From Schizochytrium sp. CCTCC M209059 (Eukaryota > Sar > Bigyra > Thraustochytrida > Thraustochytriidae), in assembly GCA_000818945.1 (NCBI GenBank), contig KN805380.1, positions 191,450 through 255,449 of the forward strand: a stretch of DNA of 64,000 nt, given 5' to 3'. Each line of letters starts with the position of its first letter. Position 1 is the first letter of the stretch. A program made the translations under genes and the position numbers. Below, in pieces: positions 1-9,343 of this stretch. The notes beneath the pieces are model-generated. The model saw only the letters and a list, made by a program, of their open reading frames with translations, did not search any database and was not told where the DNA came from.

Positions 1-356
1 AAGATGTGGTTGCTCGGCAAAGACGTCCACGCAGGCGCAGTGCTAGCACCGTTTTGCGTCCGCATATTCCTCATCAGAAAAGCGATGTCTTCATCATGCG
101 TGGACGCCTCCCCTGGATCCGTGGCCTGTGTACTCTGTGTACCATGCGCCTCTCCTTGATCATCCTCTGCTAATCTATTGCTTGCGGTGGGTGGTAGCTT
201 GGCATGCGTCTTTGACGCACTCTCCTGAGCTTGAAGTGCTTCCGCAAGCTCGCCCATGATCGAGTGACTTTCATCCTCGCCCTCGCTGCTGTACTCGCTC
301 GCGCTGTCTTCAAGCCGCAGCTGCTCGAGAGTGTAGAAGTCGTCGCCCATGGTCAT
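1..356 (-). CDS. N-terminal part of an unknown acidic/Ser-rich protein, cut by the window edge
   Basis: The minus strand is open from an ATG at 356 (a second in-frame ATG is at 350) to the window edge, giving about 118 residues with no stop. A stop lies in frame a few codons upstream of the ATG, so the start is well bounded. The peptide begins MTMGDDFYTLEQLRLED, then has an acidic serine-rich stretch (SEYSSEGEDES) and a hydrophilic remainder with no motif I recognise. It is divergent from the acidic protein that starts at 533, with about 175 bases between the two ATGs. The function cannot be judged from this fragment. Confidence 0.6.
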   Translation of the reverse strand, partial: MTMGDDFYTLEQLRLEDSASEYSSEGEDESHSIMGELAEALQAQESASKTHAKLPPTASNRLAEDDQGEAHGTQSTQATDPGEASTHDEDIAFLMRNMRTQNGASTAPAWTSLPSNHI

Positions 357-532
357 AGCCTGGTTGGCGACAATTCAGTTTTGCCAAACTTGCTTTTCGG
401 CGGGCCAACGGGTGCGCGCACGGTTCGGAGCTTGCCGCGCGGGCGAGTCGAGGGCCATCGCGAGAGCGATCGCGCTGTCCAGAGTCCCGGGTGCGAGAGG
501 GCAGTCTGAAACAAAGCACCGCAAAGAAGAGG
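357..532. promoter_or_regulatory. Short divergent intergenic region, probable shared promoter
   Basis: This gap separates the starts of two head-to-head genes. No TATA-like element is obvious. The promoter role is inferred only from the divergent layout and short spacing. Confidence 0.35.
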
Positions 533-1483
533 ATGAGCGAGCCCATGGAGGTCGACGAGGCCGTCAAGAAGCCCGAAGAGGCCAGGGCCGAGGAGGGCGC
601 GAAGAAGACGGTCGTCGTGTCTGAAGAGGCGAGCAAGGAGGCTGACTCGGCGGAAAAGGACAAATCCGTCAAGCCAGCTGAAAAGATCGCGCCGTCGGAC
701 GCGAATACCACGGCGCAAGGATTGATGCCCAGGACGGAGGAAAACGGCGACAAAGTGGTTAAGACCAAGGACAACAAGGACGGAAACGGCGGCGAAGACA
801 GGAATGAAGAAGACGATGACGACGAAGATGAAGAAGATGACGATGACGACGACGAAGATGACGACGACGACGATGAAGACGACGATGATGATGATGATGA
901 TGATGATGACGACGACGATGACGACGACGGCGACGCCAAGCGCGCTTTGCAAGAGAAAAGGAATCTGGTGGAAAAGAACGAGGCCAGTAAACAGCGCGGG
1001 AATGGAGCCAAAGCTGGAAAGGCCGAGGGCGACGAAAACGAGGAGGAGGAAGAGGAAGACGACGACGACGACGATGATGACGACGACAACGATGATGATG
1101 ATGATGATGACGACGACGACGACGACGAGGACAAGAACGAGGGCAAGGTTAAAGAGGATGAGGAGGACGACGACGAAGCAGAGGACGGCGACAAGGCCGA
1201 CAAACGTATCACTTACTTTGTCAAGAACGGTCGCAAGCGACGCCGATCGAAGAAAGATCCAGTCCCAACACACGCCGAGCTTGCGGGCGAGACATTGACG
1301 ATCGCCTGCAGACAGGATCTTGTCAACTACATTAAGCTCACGATGAAGCCTGTCAGCGCGACGAATACGTCAGGTACAAGTGATGCCCCTGCTGTCGTCG
1401 CGACGGACGCCGCTGCAATAGAGGCTCCCGGTTCTGCGCCGACGTCAACGCTCACAGCTGCAGCTGCAGCTGCACAATCATAA
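533..1483 (+). CDS. Highly acidic Asp/Glu-repeat protein with basic NLS-like patch
   Basis: A 316-residue frame from the ATG at 533; an earlier open codon at 491 is not ATG. The N-terminal 90 residues are rich in K, E and A. Two long Asp/Glu runs follow (nt about 806-928 and 1036-1135), coded by mixed GAC and GAT. A basic cluster, GRKRRRSKK, lies near nt 1230-1256 and looks like a nuclear localisation signal. The stretch after it (THAELAGETLTIACRQDLVNYIKLTMKP) is the only normal-complexity part, and the C-terminus is Ala/Thr-rich. Acidic tracts beside a basic NLS are typical of histone-binding or nucleolar proteins, but no family domain is visible, so a nuclear role is inference. The antisense frames through here are products of the GAC/GAT runs. 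Confidence 0.65.
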   Translation: MSEPMEVDEAVKKPEEARAEEGAKKTVVVSEEASKEADSAEKDKSVKPAEKIAPSDANTTAQGLMPRTEENGDKVVKTKDNKDGNGGEDRNEEDDDDEDEEDDDDDDEDDDDDDEDDDDDDDDDDDDDDDDDGDAKRALQEKRNLVEKNEASKQRGNGAKAGKAEGDENEEEEEEDDDDDDDDDDNDDDDDDDDDDDDEDKNEGKVKEDEEDDDEAEDGDKADKRITYFVKNGRKRRRSKKDPVPTHAELAGETLTIACRQDLVNYIKLTMKPVSATNTSGTSDAPAVVATDAAAIEAPGSAPTSTLTAAAAAAQS

Positions 1484-1722
1484 AGTACGTAAAAGTGGAA
1501 TGTTGTAAACCAAGAAGAAATTTTTCATTTCTCACGTGGTCGATGGCGTTGTTTTCTACTTGAAAGAAGAAGGAGAAGGAAAGCAAGAATCATGGCGAGT
1601 CTTACGCGATTCGTGACGGTACATAGTGCAAAGTCCTATTGGTACTACCGAGTAGCTAGCATACTACTAGGCTCTTGGCAAAGCTCGAGCAAAAACTCAA
1701 TCACACCAATCGATCAAGTGGT

Positions 1723-2040
1723 ATGACGGGTGACGACGCGAAAGCCTCGCGAACAGGCGCGGAAGAGGACTGTTTTGGGTAAGTGGCTGCCCGAGATACG
1801 CGAGCTCGTCTTGCGCGGTGGCAATATAATCGGTCGGAGTAGGCGAAAAAACAAAGATTAGCTGACCTCACTTTCGTTTGCAGGTGCCGCGTGACGGGAA
1901 CAGGCACGCTACTTGGCGTCGCACTGTACCTTGGCCACCAGCGGACACTCGTACCGCGTGCCCGCGTAGCGCATCGCGGCTTTCTTGGCGTCTTGACAGC
2001 CGCTTTTGCCGGCGGCGCAGCGTTTCGATGGAACATGTAA
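1723..2040 (+). CDS. DUF4536 / DMAC1 (TMEM261)-like small membrane protein, two exons
   Basis: Exon 1 is 1723-1778 and exon 2 is 1884-2040, joined across a 105-base intron to give 70 residues. The junction creates the motif DCFGCRVTGTGTLLGVALYL, which has the CxxCRxxG signature followed by a first hydrophobic segment. A second segment (FLGVLTAAFAGGAAFRW) ends the protein. This is the pattern of DUF4536, the domain of the complex I distal-arm assembly factor DMAC1/TMEM261, a mitochondrial inner-membrane protein. Without splicing the frame stops after 19 codons, so both the motif and the open frame support the intron. The last 13 bases overlap the start of the next gene in another frame. The family call is from motif recognition only. 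Confidence 0.62.
1779..1883 (+). other. Spliceosomal intron of the DUF4536 gene
   Basis: The donor is GTAAGT and the acceptor is TTTGCAG. A branch-point-like CTGAC lies about 20 bases before the acceptor. Removing it joins a Cys codon and an Arg-Val run into the conserved CxxCR motif, which independently supports both splice sites. Confidence 0.7.
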
Positions 2041-2534
2041 GGAGGACCTTTGCCAAAAAGTGGCCCGTCGCGGTCGTGGGCTGTATAGCGTGGTATCTCG
2101 GCTTGCGCCAGGCGCACGCGGTAGGGCATGATTTCGGAGGGGCATATGTGTATGTCCTCTTGACGGTGGTTATTGCCATGTACATGAACTTTGAGCCTCG
2201 ACGTGAAGGAACGCTCAGCGGATACTCGCTCTTCAACGCCAATGGCGAGCGCATTGCAGGCTCGCTTACAGCAGACGAAATCGACAACCAGATGCGGTCA
2301 GGAGCCATTGGTGCTACCACATCTGGACAAATGTTGGCTGTGCCAAAGGCGAGGAGACCGCTCGGTCCGGGCCGTCGCCTCGGAAGCGCCAGCGAGGACG
2401 TGCCACCGTCTGAGCATCCGAAGGGTCTCTCTGTGGACGCCACCGAATTATTAGAAGCGCAGCGTCGTCTGCGACAGCAGCGTGCTGCGGCAGCAGCTTT
2501 AAGACGTCGCGAACAGCCACCTGCAGAAATATAA
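2028..2534 (+). CDS. SAYSD1: SAYSvFN-domain membrane protein (SAYSD1-like)
   Basis: A 168-residue protein from the ATG at 2028. The frame is open further upstream to 1878, but that part is the shadow of the DUF4536 exon. After a basic N-terminus, residues about 15-60 are hydrophobic (VAVVGCIAWYLGL and YVYVLLTVVIAMYMNF). They are followed by GTLSGYSLFNANGERIAGSL, matching the SAYSvFN domain (S-A-Y-S-V-F-N, then G.I.G.L.A). The tail is Arg/Ala-rich and probably coiled. SAYSD1 in animals is an ER-membrane protein that senses UFMylated stalled ribosomes at the translocon; that role is family knowledge. The start overlaps the stop of the upstream gene in another frame, and no other AUG precedes it on the spliced upstream message. 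Confidence 0.72.
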   Translation: MEHVRRTFAKKWPVAVVGCIAWYLGLRQAHAVGHDFGGAYVYVLLTVVIAMYMNFEPRREGTLSGYSLFNANGERIAGSLTADEIDNQMRSGAIGATTSGQMLAVPKARRPLGPGRRLGSASEDVPPSEHPKGLSVDATELLEAQRRLRQQRAAAAALRRREQPPAEI

Positions 2535-2751
2535 GCTCTGTTTCTCTGTCCTTTCCCCTTAATTTTGCATCCTCTTCTGTTATCTTGGTATGTTGCCAGA
2601 GCCTATCAAAATGAATCTCTCTTCTGAGGGGAAGAGGATAGATGCCGATAGCAAAGATCAGCACACGTACGAGTTCGTGGAGAACATTAAAGTATGATCA
2701 ATCGACTTTTTTGTTTTGTTTAGTTTTTGTGTGTTTGGGGGGGGGTGATTT

Positions 2752-4335
2752 CTACAAGTCGCGATTACAGATGACCGGCATTCGAGCGGGAACTCGCAGA
2801 GGACGGGAGTAGTCCGAAAGATGTGGATACACTCGGCAAAAATAGGCTGCGATTTCGCGCAACTCGCTCATGAGGGTCTCATCTAGATACGGAATCTGTG
2901 GTAGCTCACCATTGCTTACGCGACATGTAGGGCTCTTGTCGGCCGAGTGCTTTAATATATCATTCATCATTTCCACGAACTGCGCTGCACAAAAACGACG
3001 GACGTGATGCCATTGATCCGTGGGATTAGTCTGCTTTAACAAATCGTTGTCGCGCCAGCAGAGGAGTTTCTCGAGCCTCTTGCGCAGCGAGCTTCGATCG
3101 CGTTCCGGTCTCAACGATCTTAGCTCTCCCTGGAGACGCGCGGTCTCGCAATCGTCGCCTTGGATCAATGAATGCTTCAATTGGTCTTTGAGCGCAGCAC
3201 GTTTGCAATCAACCTCGCGATTGAAAGACCTTTTCATGCTGCTAAACGGCTGTATGTCGTTTTCGTGATGGTTGAATGCCGCGAGAAGAAGAGCTACGTT
3301 CTCGTTCCAGGTGTAGGTCTGCTGCATCTGCTGTGTGTCTGGATTCTGCCCAAAGCCTTGATCGAGTTGACGGAGGCGCCGCATGACTGCTTCTATTCTC
3401 TCCTTTTCAACTGCAGGCAACGTGACGCCACGGTCGCCACGCTGTTCACTAGCGCCACTGGCGCCTACGAGAGGATTCGACGAAAAAGTCGGAGGAGGAT
3501 CGAAAGGAGGAAAGTGGCACTTCACAACTGTTGGCCCAGGACCCACCGCGTGCTGCGTGACCGTGGCACCATCATGTGTAACGCTGCGCGCACGCTTGCT
3601 TAGTGATGATTTGGGACTAGAAGACTGTGTGCGCTTAAGATTTACCCGTGTGGGTCCTCCGATATCTGTTGGCCATGGAGAAGAAACTTCATGACGCCGA
3701 TAGTCAGGCGCGGAATTGGCGCGCCGGGGGGGGGCTATCGGAAGGGAATCGCTGTGAGGAGGTGACACACCCTCGGGGTCCGCTGCTAAATAAATGCTAT
3801 CGATTTCGGACAGCATGCGATCGAAGCTGTCGGTGTGACCGCCATGACCCAGCGTCAGATTGTCGAGGTCGTCATTGTCATAATTTGGCGTTTGTTGGAT
3901 GATGCCGCGATTTCCACCCTGAGATTCGGTTTCAACCTCCCCCCTTGTCGAAGCTGCAGAAGCAGGAAAGGTAGATGTATCTTGACCAAGACTGGTGATG
4001 CGCGCGTTCGCGACGTCCCTTGCGCCAAGAGGGACTTGTGTAGGTTCCCAAAGCTCGTCGTTGTCTGACTGACAAGTCGAGCTCAAAACAGGTTTATTAG
4101 GACATGGCCACGGTTTCTTGTTTTCCTCCGCGCCGGCCCCAGTCTCGAACTTGTTGTAATATAGTGTTTGGCTGCTTGGGCCAAGACTTCTCTCCTGATT
4201 TCTGTTTCCATGTGCAGCCTCTAGTTCGAGCATGGAAGTCTCTTTCTCGACTGTCTGCTCCTTCTTAACAGTAGAATCTCCGTTTGCGGAATGCATTTCG
4301 TCATCACTGTTGCCTTGAAACTGTCTCAAGTCCAT
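2752..4335 (-). CDS. Unknown protein, disordered N-terminal half
   Basis: A 527-residue frame from the first ATG at 4335. The frame opens 10 codons earlier at a TTG, just after a possible splice acceptor (CCACAG), so a short upstream exon is possible. Residues 1-310 are polar and low in structure, with acidic and Ser/Pro-rich stretches. The C-terminal 200 residues look folded: charged helices (for example the run around LRSLRPERDRSSLRKRLEKLL) and a final segment rich in aromatic and hydrophobic residues ending ARMPVICNRDL. I do not recognise any domain. It converges with the SAYSD1-like gene, and the 217 bases between them hold a poly-G tract near 2738. Confidence 0.65.
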   Translation of the reverse strand: MDLRQFQGNSDDEMHSANGDSTVKKEQTVEKETSMLELEAAHGNRNQERSLGPSSQTLYYNKFETGAGAEENKKPWPCPNKPVLSSTCQSDNDELWEPTQVPLGARDVANARITSLGQDTSTFPASAASTRGEVETESQGGNRGIIQQTPNYDNDDLDNLTLGHGGHTDSFDRMLSEIDSIYLAADPEGVSPPHSDSLPIAPPRRANSAPDYRRHEVSSPWPTDIGGPTRVNLKRTQSSSPKSSLSKRARSVTHDGATVTQHAVGPGPTVVKCHFPPFDPPPTFSSNPLVGASGASEQRGDRGVTLPAVEKERIEAVMRRLRQLDQGFGQNPDTQQMQQTYTWNENVALLLAAFNHHENDIQPFSSMKRSFNREVDCKRAALKDQLKHSLIQGDDCETARLQGELRSLRPERDRSSLRKRLEKLLCWRDNDLLKQTNPTDQWHHVRRFCAAQFVEMMNDILKHSADKSPTCRVSNGELPQIPYLDETLMSELREIAAYFCRVYPHLSDYSRPLRVPARMPVICNRDL

Positions 4336-4611
4336 TTCGTAACGTGGGATATGCTTTCCAGTCAAGCAGCTGTGGCAGCTTCAGCAGGAGCTTTGGCGGC
4401 AGCTCGACGTCGGGTTCGTTGAGACGATGACGTTCTACAGGACTGACTGGCCTGTACTTGTGTTCAAAGCAGCGGCGTCTCGCCACGCCTCGCCTTGGCT
4501 CTTCGCTCTCCCCTTCGCTCTCGCACGGGACGCTGTGCAGAGCAGCGCGCGCGCGTCTCGAGCCCGCCTTTCGCCGTCTCTCGACGTTCGTCCGCAAGCG
4601 CGTTCACAAAG

Positions 4612-4655
4612 CCCAGCAAAGCCAAGCAAAGCCCAGCAAAGCCAAGCAAAGCCTT
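4612..4655. repeat. Tandem repeat of AAGCCCAGCAAAGCCAAGCA-type units
   Basis: Alternating AAAGCCCAGC and AAAGCCAAGC decamers are repeated about four times. Confidence 0.7.
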
Positions 4656-5090
4656 GCCGACTGGTGTCGCGTGCTTGCTTGCGTCCTCTTCTTTTCCACC
4701 CTGCAGGCCTACTGCGCGCACGCTCGCGCCGGACGCCCTCCCTCCTCCCTCTCTCCTTCGCGCGCTCGCGGTGGTCGCCTGGGCGGGCGCGGTCGATCTC
4801 TCGCCGTCTGGTGATCGGGCTTTGCTCGCAGCCGCTGCGGCGCGCGACCGACTTGCGTTCGATCGAGTGGAGAGAACCTACACGGTCGAGTCGCCTCGCC
4901 GGGCCGGTTTCTGCACGCACTCTTTTCGAAGGAAAGGAAGACATGCAGCAGGAGGAAACAGAGAGGAAAAAAGGAAGCACGGAGGGCGGGCAAGCAGGCG
5001 AGGGAAGCGAAGAAGCGAGATTGTGGGCCGCAGCCGCGCCTTTTGCGATCCCGCCCGCTCACGTCCTTCCTCGCGCCCTCGCGCCCTCGC

Positions 5091-5155
5091 GCCCGCCTGC
5101 GCGAGCGATGTCGCGCCTGCGCGAGCGATGTCGCGCCTGCGCGAGCGATGTCGCG
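5091..5155. repeat. 20-base tandem repeat, three copies
   Basis: The unit GCGAGCGATGTCGCGCCTGC occurs three times with almost no change; the last copy changes CCTGC to CCGGC. It is in a non-coding GC-rich region. Confidence 0.75.
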
Positions 5156-5819
5156 CCGGCGCGCTCGAATGCCGCGCGCCGCGAGGCCGAGCGCGCGGCA
5201 GCGGCAGGCAGGGAAGCGGCGCGGCGGCCTCTGCTCTCTCTGCGGCCGCCCCGGATCGCGAGTGCTCTGGTCGTTAGTTAGCCAAGACAGGCCGCCCACC
5301 GGTGTGTGCCAGCCGTTCTTATCTAGTTGTACTTCGCCCCCCCCCCCCGAAGCAGAAACAGAGAGAGAGAGAGGTACGAGCGCTTTTTTGGCGCCTGACA
5401 ACCAGCCTCGCTACGGCTCGCTCTGCGCGGCTCCGCGCCGGCTGGCAAGATCTTCGACTTGTCTTGCATCCGCCATCATGGTGCCGAGAGCCTGGCAAGT
5501 GGAGCTCGCTCGCTCTTTCCAAGCCGTATCGCCAGCGAGAGCCTGCGCCCGGCCAGAACAAGAGGCGGCTGGCTCGCCCGGTGCTTGCAACCGCGCGAGC
5601 TTCCGGCAGTCAACCTTGCCGCGGCGTCCGCCCGAGCCCCTGCTCCAGCCGATGATCGATCGCGTCACTGTCGGTCGGTTGCGAGAGGCTCAGCTCGACC
5701 CCGAGCCGTCTGTTCCCCGCGTCGTCTCCTCATCGCGCTCTTGCTCCGTGCAGTTGTTTTATCGCTGGTGGCCAACCATCGCGCAACTTGAACCTGTCTT
5801 GTGCCAGTTGCGCGGGGCG

Positions 5820-5905
5820 AAAGAGAACAGGACAGGACAGGACAAGCCAGCCTGAGAGACGAGAGGACAGGACAGGACAGGACAGGAGAGGAGAGGAGAG
5901 AAGAG
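5820..5905. repeat. GGACA / GGAGA purine repeat
   Basis: Two clusters of GGACA pentamers are followed by GAGAG units. It is a strand-asymmetric purine tract with no coding sense. Confidence 0.65.
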
Positions 5906-6829
5906 AAGGCGGCCAGAGCCAGACGGAGCTGGGAACGCGGCTTGTTTGGACTCTTGCGCGGTCGTTGGCTGGCCGAGGCAGCCTCGGTGGTTGGGGGCCT
6001 GGCCAACAGCGTCTAGCCCCACAGGTTCTCCGCGCGAGAACTGGCCTCACCCACAGCCTCGCCCGGCCCTGCCAGCCGCCGCCGCGCTGCGCTTTGTTTG
6101 TTAGATTTTGCCCTAAGCGGCGTCGAAGAACCGCTTAGTGCGAACCTAATTTCTCACAATCACCCGCACCACCCCACGCCCCTTGAGGTTGTTGGTACTG
6201 CCTGGCTACGGGCGACGGCCGATGTTCTCCTTCAGTTCGTTCGTTAGTTGTGGGAGTGTGACACGTAGCTGACGAACGGGCCTCGCGGGATTTCATTGTC
6301 CCACCACCACCGCTTGCAAAAGAAATCAAGATCTTTCTTCAAGCCTTCGCCATCGCCCACGGCTGGTGTCGCCAGTGGCAGCTGCTAGTGGCTACGAAAG
6401 ACAAGCGCGGCTTACGGTGCAGAGGAAAGGTGGAATCCACAATCTGGTGAGGCACGAAGTGACCGCGTCTCCGCCTCCGCTCCGCATCTTTTTTTTTCTT
6501 TTCTTTTCTTTTTCCCCTTCATTTTTTTTTTTAACTTTGACCGTCTATGCACAGCAGGAAGTAGCCTAGCTAGCAACCTACAGGGCCAACGTAGACAAAA
6601 TGCCAGCGCCGACTCTTCGCCCCGCCGCGTTGATGGCAATCTTAGCGCGCGCGACAGCGGTGGTCAAGCATGTCGTCTGCGTGCTGAGGTGTTATAATCT
6701 GGTGGCCAAAAGCACCTTGAGTTAAATTTCGGCACGCCAAGGCTAATGCGTAGCGATCGCAAGATCCAGGCAGACGACCTTCGTGACTTGAATTCTTGGC
6801 TCTCTCATGTTCTTTTCTTTCTTTTTTTA

Positions 6830-6856
6830 TCTTCTTCTTCTTCTTCTTCTTCTTCT
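6830..6856. repeat. CTT trinucleotide microsatellite
   Basis: About nine CTT units follow a T-rich stretch. Confidence 0.7.
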
Positions 6857-8275
6857 GGTTTGCAATTGCTTCCCTTCCATCCGCCAGCGACCACCAGCAA
6901 CAACATCGGCTGAGCGGCGAGTCTTGTGCATCGCATCTCAGCGAGCGGGTTGGCTGGCTGGCGAGCCGGCGCGCGCCCTTTTCGAAGACAAAACTGGACG
7001 ACTTATGCTCGCACGCCTCGAGGCGCTGCGACAAGGTCGGGGTCCTCGCGAACCACGCTGCCCTCCAGGTCCTGGATCGAATCCAAGGCCGAATGCAGAG
7101 AACTTCCATAATAAAGCACAGAAGCCAACCTTGCGCAGATGCTCGGGTCACGTTCTCGCGACCCATCCTTTATCCGTCAGATGTTCACCGACATTCGCAG
7201 CGTGGCGCGCCGTACGAATACTCTCAATCTTGATCGTGCACGGCTTTCGATTCCAGTGGCGGCGACACAAAGCTTGAGGATGAAGGTGACGCGAGCCGGG
7301 GTGATCTGGCGTTCAAGAACAGACCTGGCTGGAAGTCGCGGCCCTGCCAACGCTTGCGGATTGTGGCCTTTCATCTTTCATATCTTTTGATTAAAGCTGC
7401 AAGAAAGGTGACAATCTCATTCCGGTTCTCGGGCAGGATGCGGGCAGGCTTCCCTCCAACTCATGGCGGTTCGTCGCTTCAACGGGCCCAATCACCCTAC
7501 CTTCCAGTTTATTTGCAGAAGCGAAGCAAGCAAGAGAAGCAAACAAGCAAAAGAAGCCACACGTTCTCGAGTTTTGCTTGTGTTAATTTGCTTTGTGAAT
7601 TTGCTTTTTTTTTTTCCTCTTTCAAAGAAGATGAAGCGTCCTTGTCGCCCAGCAAAACTTGAAATCGTCAGGCCTAGACTCGACACGAATGACACCAACA
7701 AGGACATGATCGCCTCGTCGACCAAGTTCGCGCCGCATTCAGCAAGGTCTGCACCCCCACGGTTCTCCGCGTCGCCTCCTCTTCCCTCCTCCATCTCGCC
7801 GAGCGTCATCACTGCATGACCCGAAGCTATCCAACGCGGATCTCTGCCGTCGGGACCGCTCGCGCGCGCACTCGAGAGACATCCGGCGAGAACCCGTGCG
7901 CCGGAACTTCCTCCACCCAGCGGCCCTCGCGCGATCTTCTTCGGCGCTCCTCCGCGCCGAACTCCCAGGGAAGGTGAGCGAAGCAAGATTGACCGCGCAA
8001 GAGACGCTGGGCGATCTGTCTCGACGCGACGCCATTCTCTGATCGCAAGCGCGCGCACGTAGGCCGCAGCTCGCCCGCAGGCGCCGCTCGCTGTCCTCTT
8101 TCCGCCGCTCGTCGCGCCTCGGCCGCGGCCCCGCGCCTCTGCTCGCCGCCAGCCAGGTCGGCAAAGGAAAAGGGCGAACCATCCATCCATTGCGAAGCCA
8201 ACGTTCGGGGCCGTCGAGCACTTGCCAAGCAGGACTTGCTGCAGCGGTAGCAGCCAGGAAGAAAGAACAGCAAGC

Positions 8276-8920
8276 ATGTCGCCTCCAGGGACGCTCAAGA
8301 AGGGCGAGGTCGACCTCGGGACCAGTATCATGGCCGTAAGCTTTGGGTCCGGCGTGATCGTTGGCGCCGATAGCCGAACGTCGACCGGGTCTTACATCGC
8401 GAACCGCGTCTCGGACAAGCTGACCCCCGTCCATGACTATGTGTACTGCTGCAGGTCTGGTAGCGCAGCAGACACGCAGGCAATCTCTGACATTGTTCGC
8501 ACGCAGCTCGGCAACCACGCCGTGGAACTCGGACGGGCCCCCGCTGTCAAGACCGCAGCCAAGCTCTTCCAGCGCTACTGCTACGAGTACAAGGACCGTC
8601 TTATGGCCGGCATTATCTGCGCCGGGTTCGACCCTGTCGAGGGCGGAACTGTGTATTCTATCCCTCTCGGAGGTGCCATGATCAAGCAGCCCTTTGCCAT
8701 TGGTGGCAGTGGATCCACTTACATTTACGCATATTGCGATGCTAACTACCGCGAGAACATGACGCGCGACGAGGCCCACACCTTTGTCAAAAAGGCACTT
8801 GCGCACGCCATGGCTCGCGACGGATCCTCGGGTGGTGTCATCCGCACGGCCATCATTGACGAGACTGGTGTCGAGCGCTTCTTCACGCCTGGCAACGAGC
8901 TCCCCTTCACCCTCCAATGA
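8276..8920 (+). CDS. PSMB6: 20S proteasome subunit beta1 (caspase-like catalytic subunit)
   Basis: The chosen start is the ATG at 8276, giving 214 residues; the frame is open 18 codons earlier without a better ATG. A 15-residue propeptide ending in Gly precedes Thr16, which becomes the N-terminal catalytic Thr1 after self-cleavage. Counting from it, Asp17 (GADSRT) and Lys33 (SDKLTP) fall exactly at the family's catalytic positions. The stretches GSYIANRVSDKLTPVHD, CCRSGSAADTQA and DGSSGGVIR are hallmarks of beta1/PSMB6 rather than beta2 or beta5. It is one of the three active beta types of the 20S core and cleaves after acidic residues. Thr1 is followed by Ser instead of the usual Thr. The sequence looks complete and functional. 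Confidence 0.96.
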   Translation: MSPPGTLKKGEVDLGTSIMAVSFGSGVIVGADSRTSTGSYIANRVSDKLTPVHDYVYCCRSGSAADTQAISDIVRTQLGNHAVELGRAPAVKTAAKLFQRYCYEYKDRLMAGIICAGFDPVEGGTVYSIPLGGAMIKQPFAIGGSGSTYIYAYCDANYRENMTRDEAHTFVKKALAHAMARDGSSGGVIRTAIIDETGVERFFTPGNELPFTLQ

Positions 8921-9343
8921 TAACGTTGGTCCCTCCATCTTAGTATACACAAAGACAACCACACATTCCGCTTTACATCTTCTGCCTTGACTATTTTCAT
9001 CCTCATCCTCCTTGTTCTCCTTTTTTTTTTTGTAATTCTGGCAGGAAATACGGATGTCACCTCGTCGTCCTTCGTATTGCTATAAGTGTCAATCAAGCAC
9101 ACATAAACCCCCTGACTTTTCATCCTCCTTCTTCTTCTTCTTCTTCTTCTTCTTCTTCCCCCTTCAGGTTCTCCTTCTTTATCAGTTTTGCCGCAAATGC
9201 TGACGTCGTGTCGTACGTACGTACATGCATCATGCTTTTTTCCCGGCCTAATCAATAGTAAATGACGGAGGGCTCCAGTTGCTTCTTCTTGTGCCTAACA
9301 TAACCCATTCTCTTTTTTTGCACGCAACCCACGTCTGGACACG
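8921..9343. other. Intergenic region with CTT microsatellite
   Basis: This lies between PSMB6 and the PUB-domain gene on the same strand. It contains poly-T near 9021, a run of about eleven CTT units at 9126-9158, and CGTA repeats near 9214-9225. I see no gene. The pyrimidine-rich part near 9310 directly precedes the next ATG. Confidence 0.5.

Larger units (their letters stand above)
4336..8275. other. 3.9-kb gap without a convincing gene, GC-rich with short tandem repeats
   Basis: The gap lies between the divergent starts at 4335 and 8276. Many open frames exist on both strands, but they are Arg/Ala/Ser-rich, overlap in several frames and carry no motif, as expected from GC-rich low-complexity DNA. 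It holds a 20-base tandem repeat (5091-5155), an AAGCC-type repeat (4612-4655), GGACA repeats (5820-5905) and a CTT microsatellite (6830-6856). A stretch at 7003-7460 on the minus strand looks partly coding (see findings). Confidence 0.5.

Noticed and set aside
310..1273. Long minus-strand frames of poly-Ser or poly-Val opposite the acidic gene
   Set aside because: They mirror GAC/GAT runs, have no motif and overlap each other.
1878..2027. N-terminal extension of the SAYSvFN frame
   Set aside because: This part overlaps the DUF4536 exon in another frame, is Arg/Ser-rich and lies before the membrane segments.
4427..6050. Many overlapping 90-284 codon frames in the GC-rich gap
   Set aside because: They are Arg/Ala/Pro-rich, open in all frames and built over tandem repeats, with no recognisable domain.
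7060..7095. tRNA-like GGATCGAATCC (B-box-like) sequence
   Set aside because: No matching acceptor, D or anticodon arm could be folded around it. I found no convincing tRNA, 5S or snRNA elsewhere in the window.
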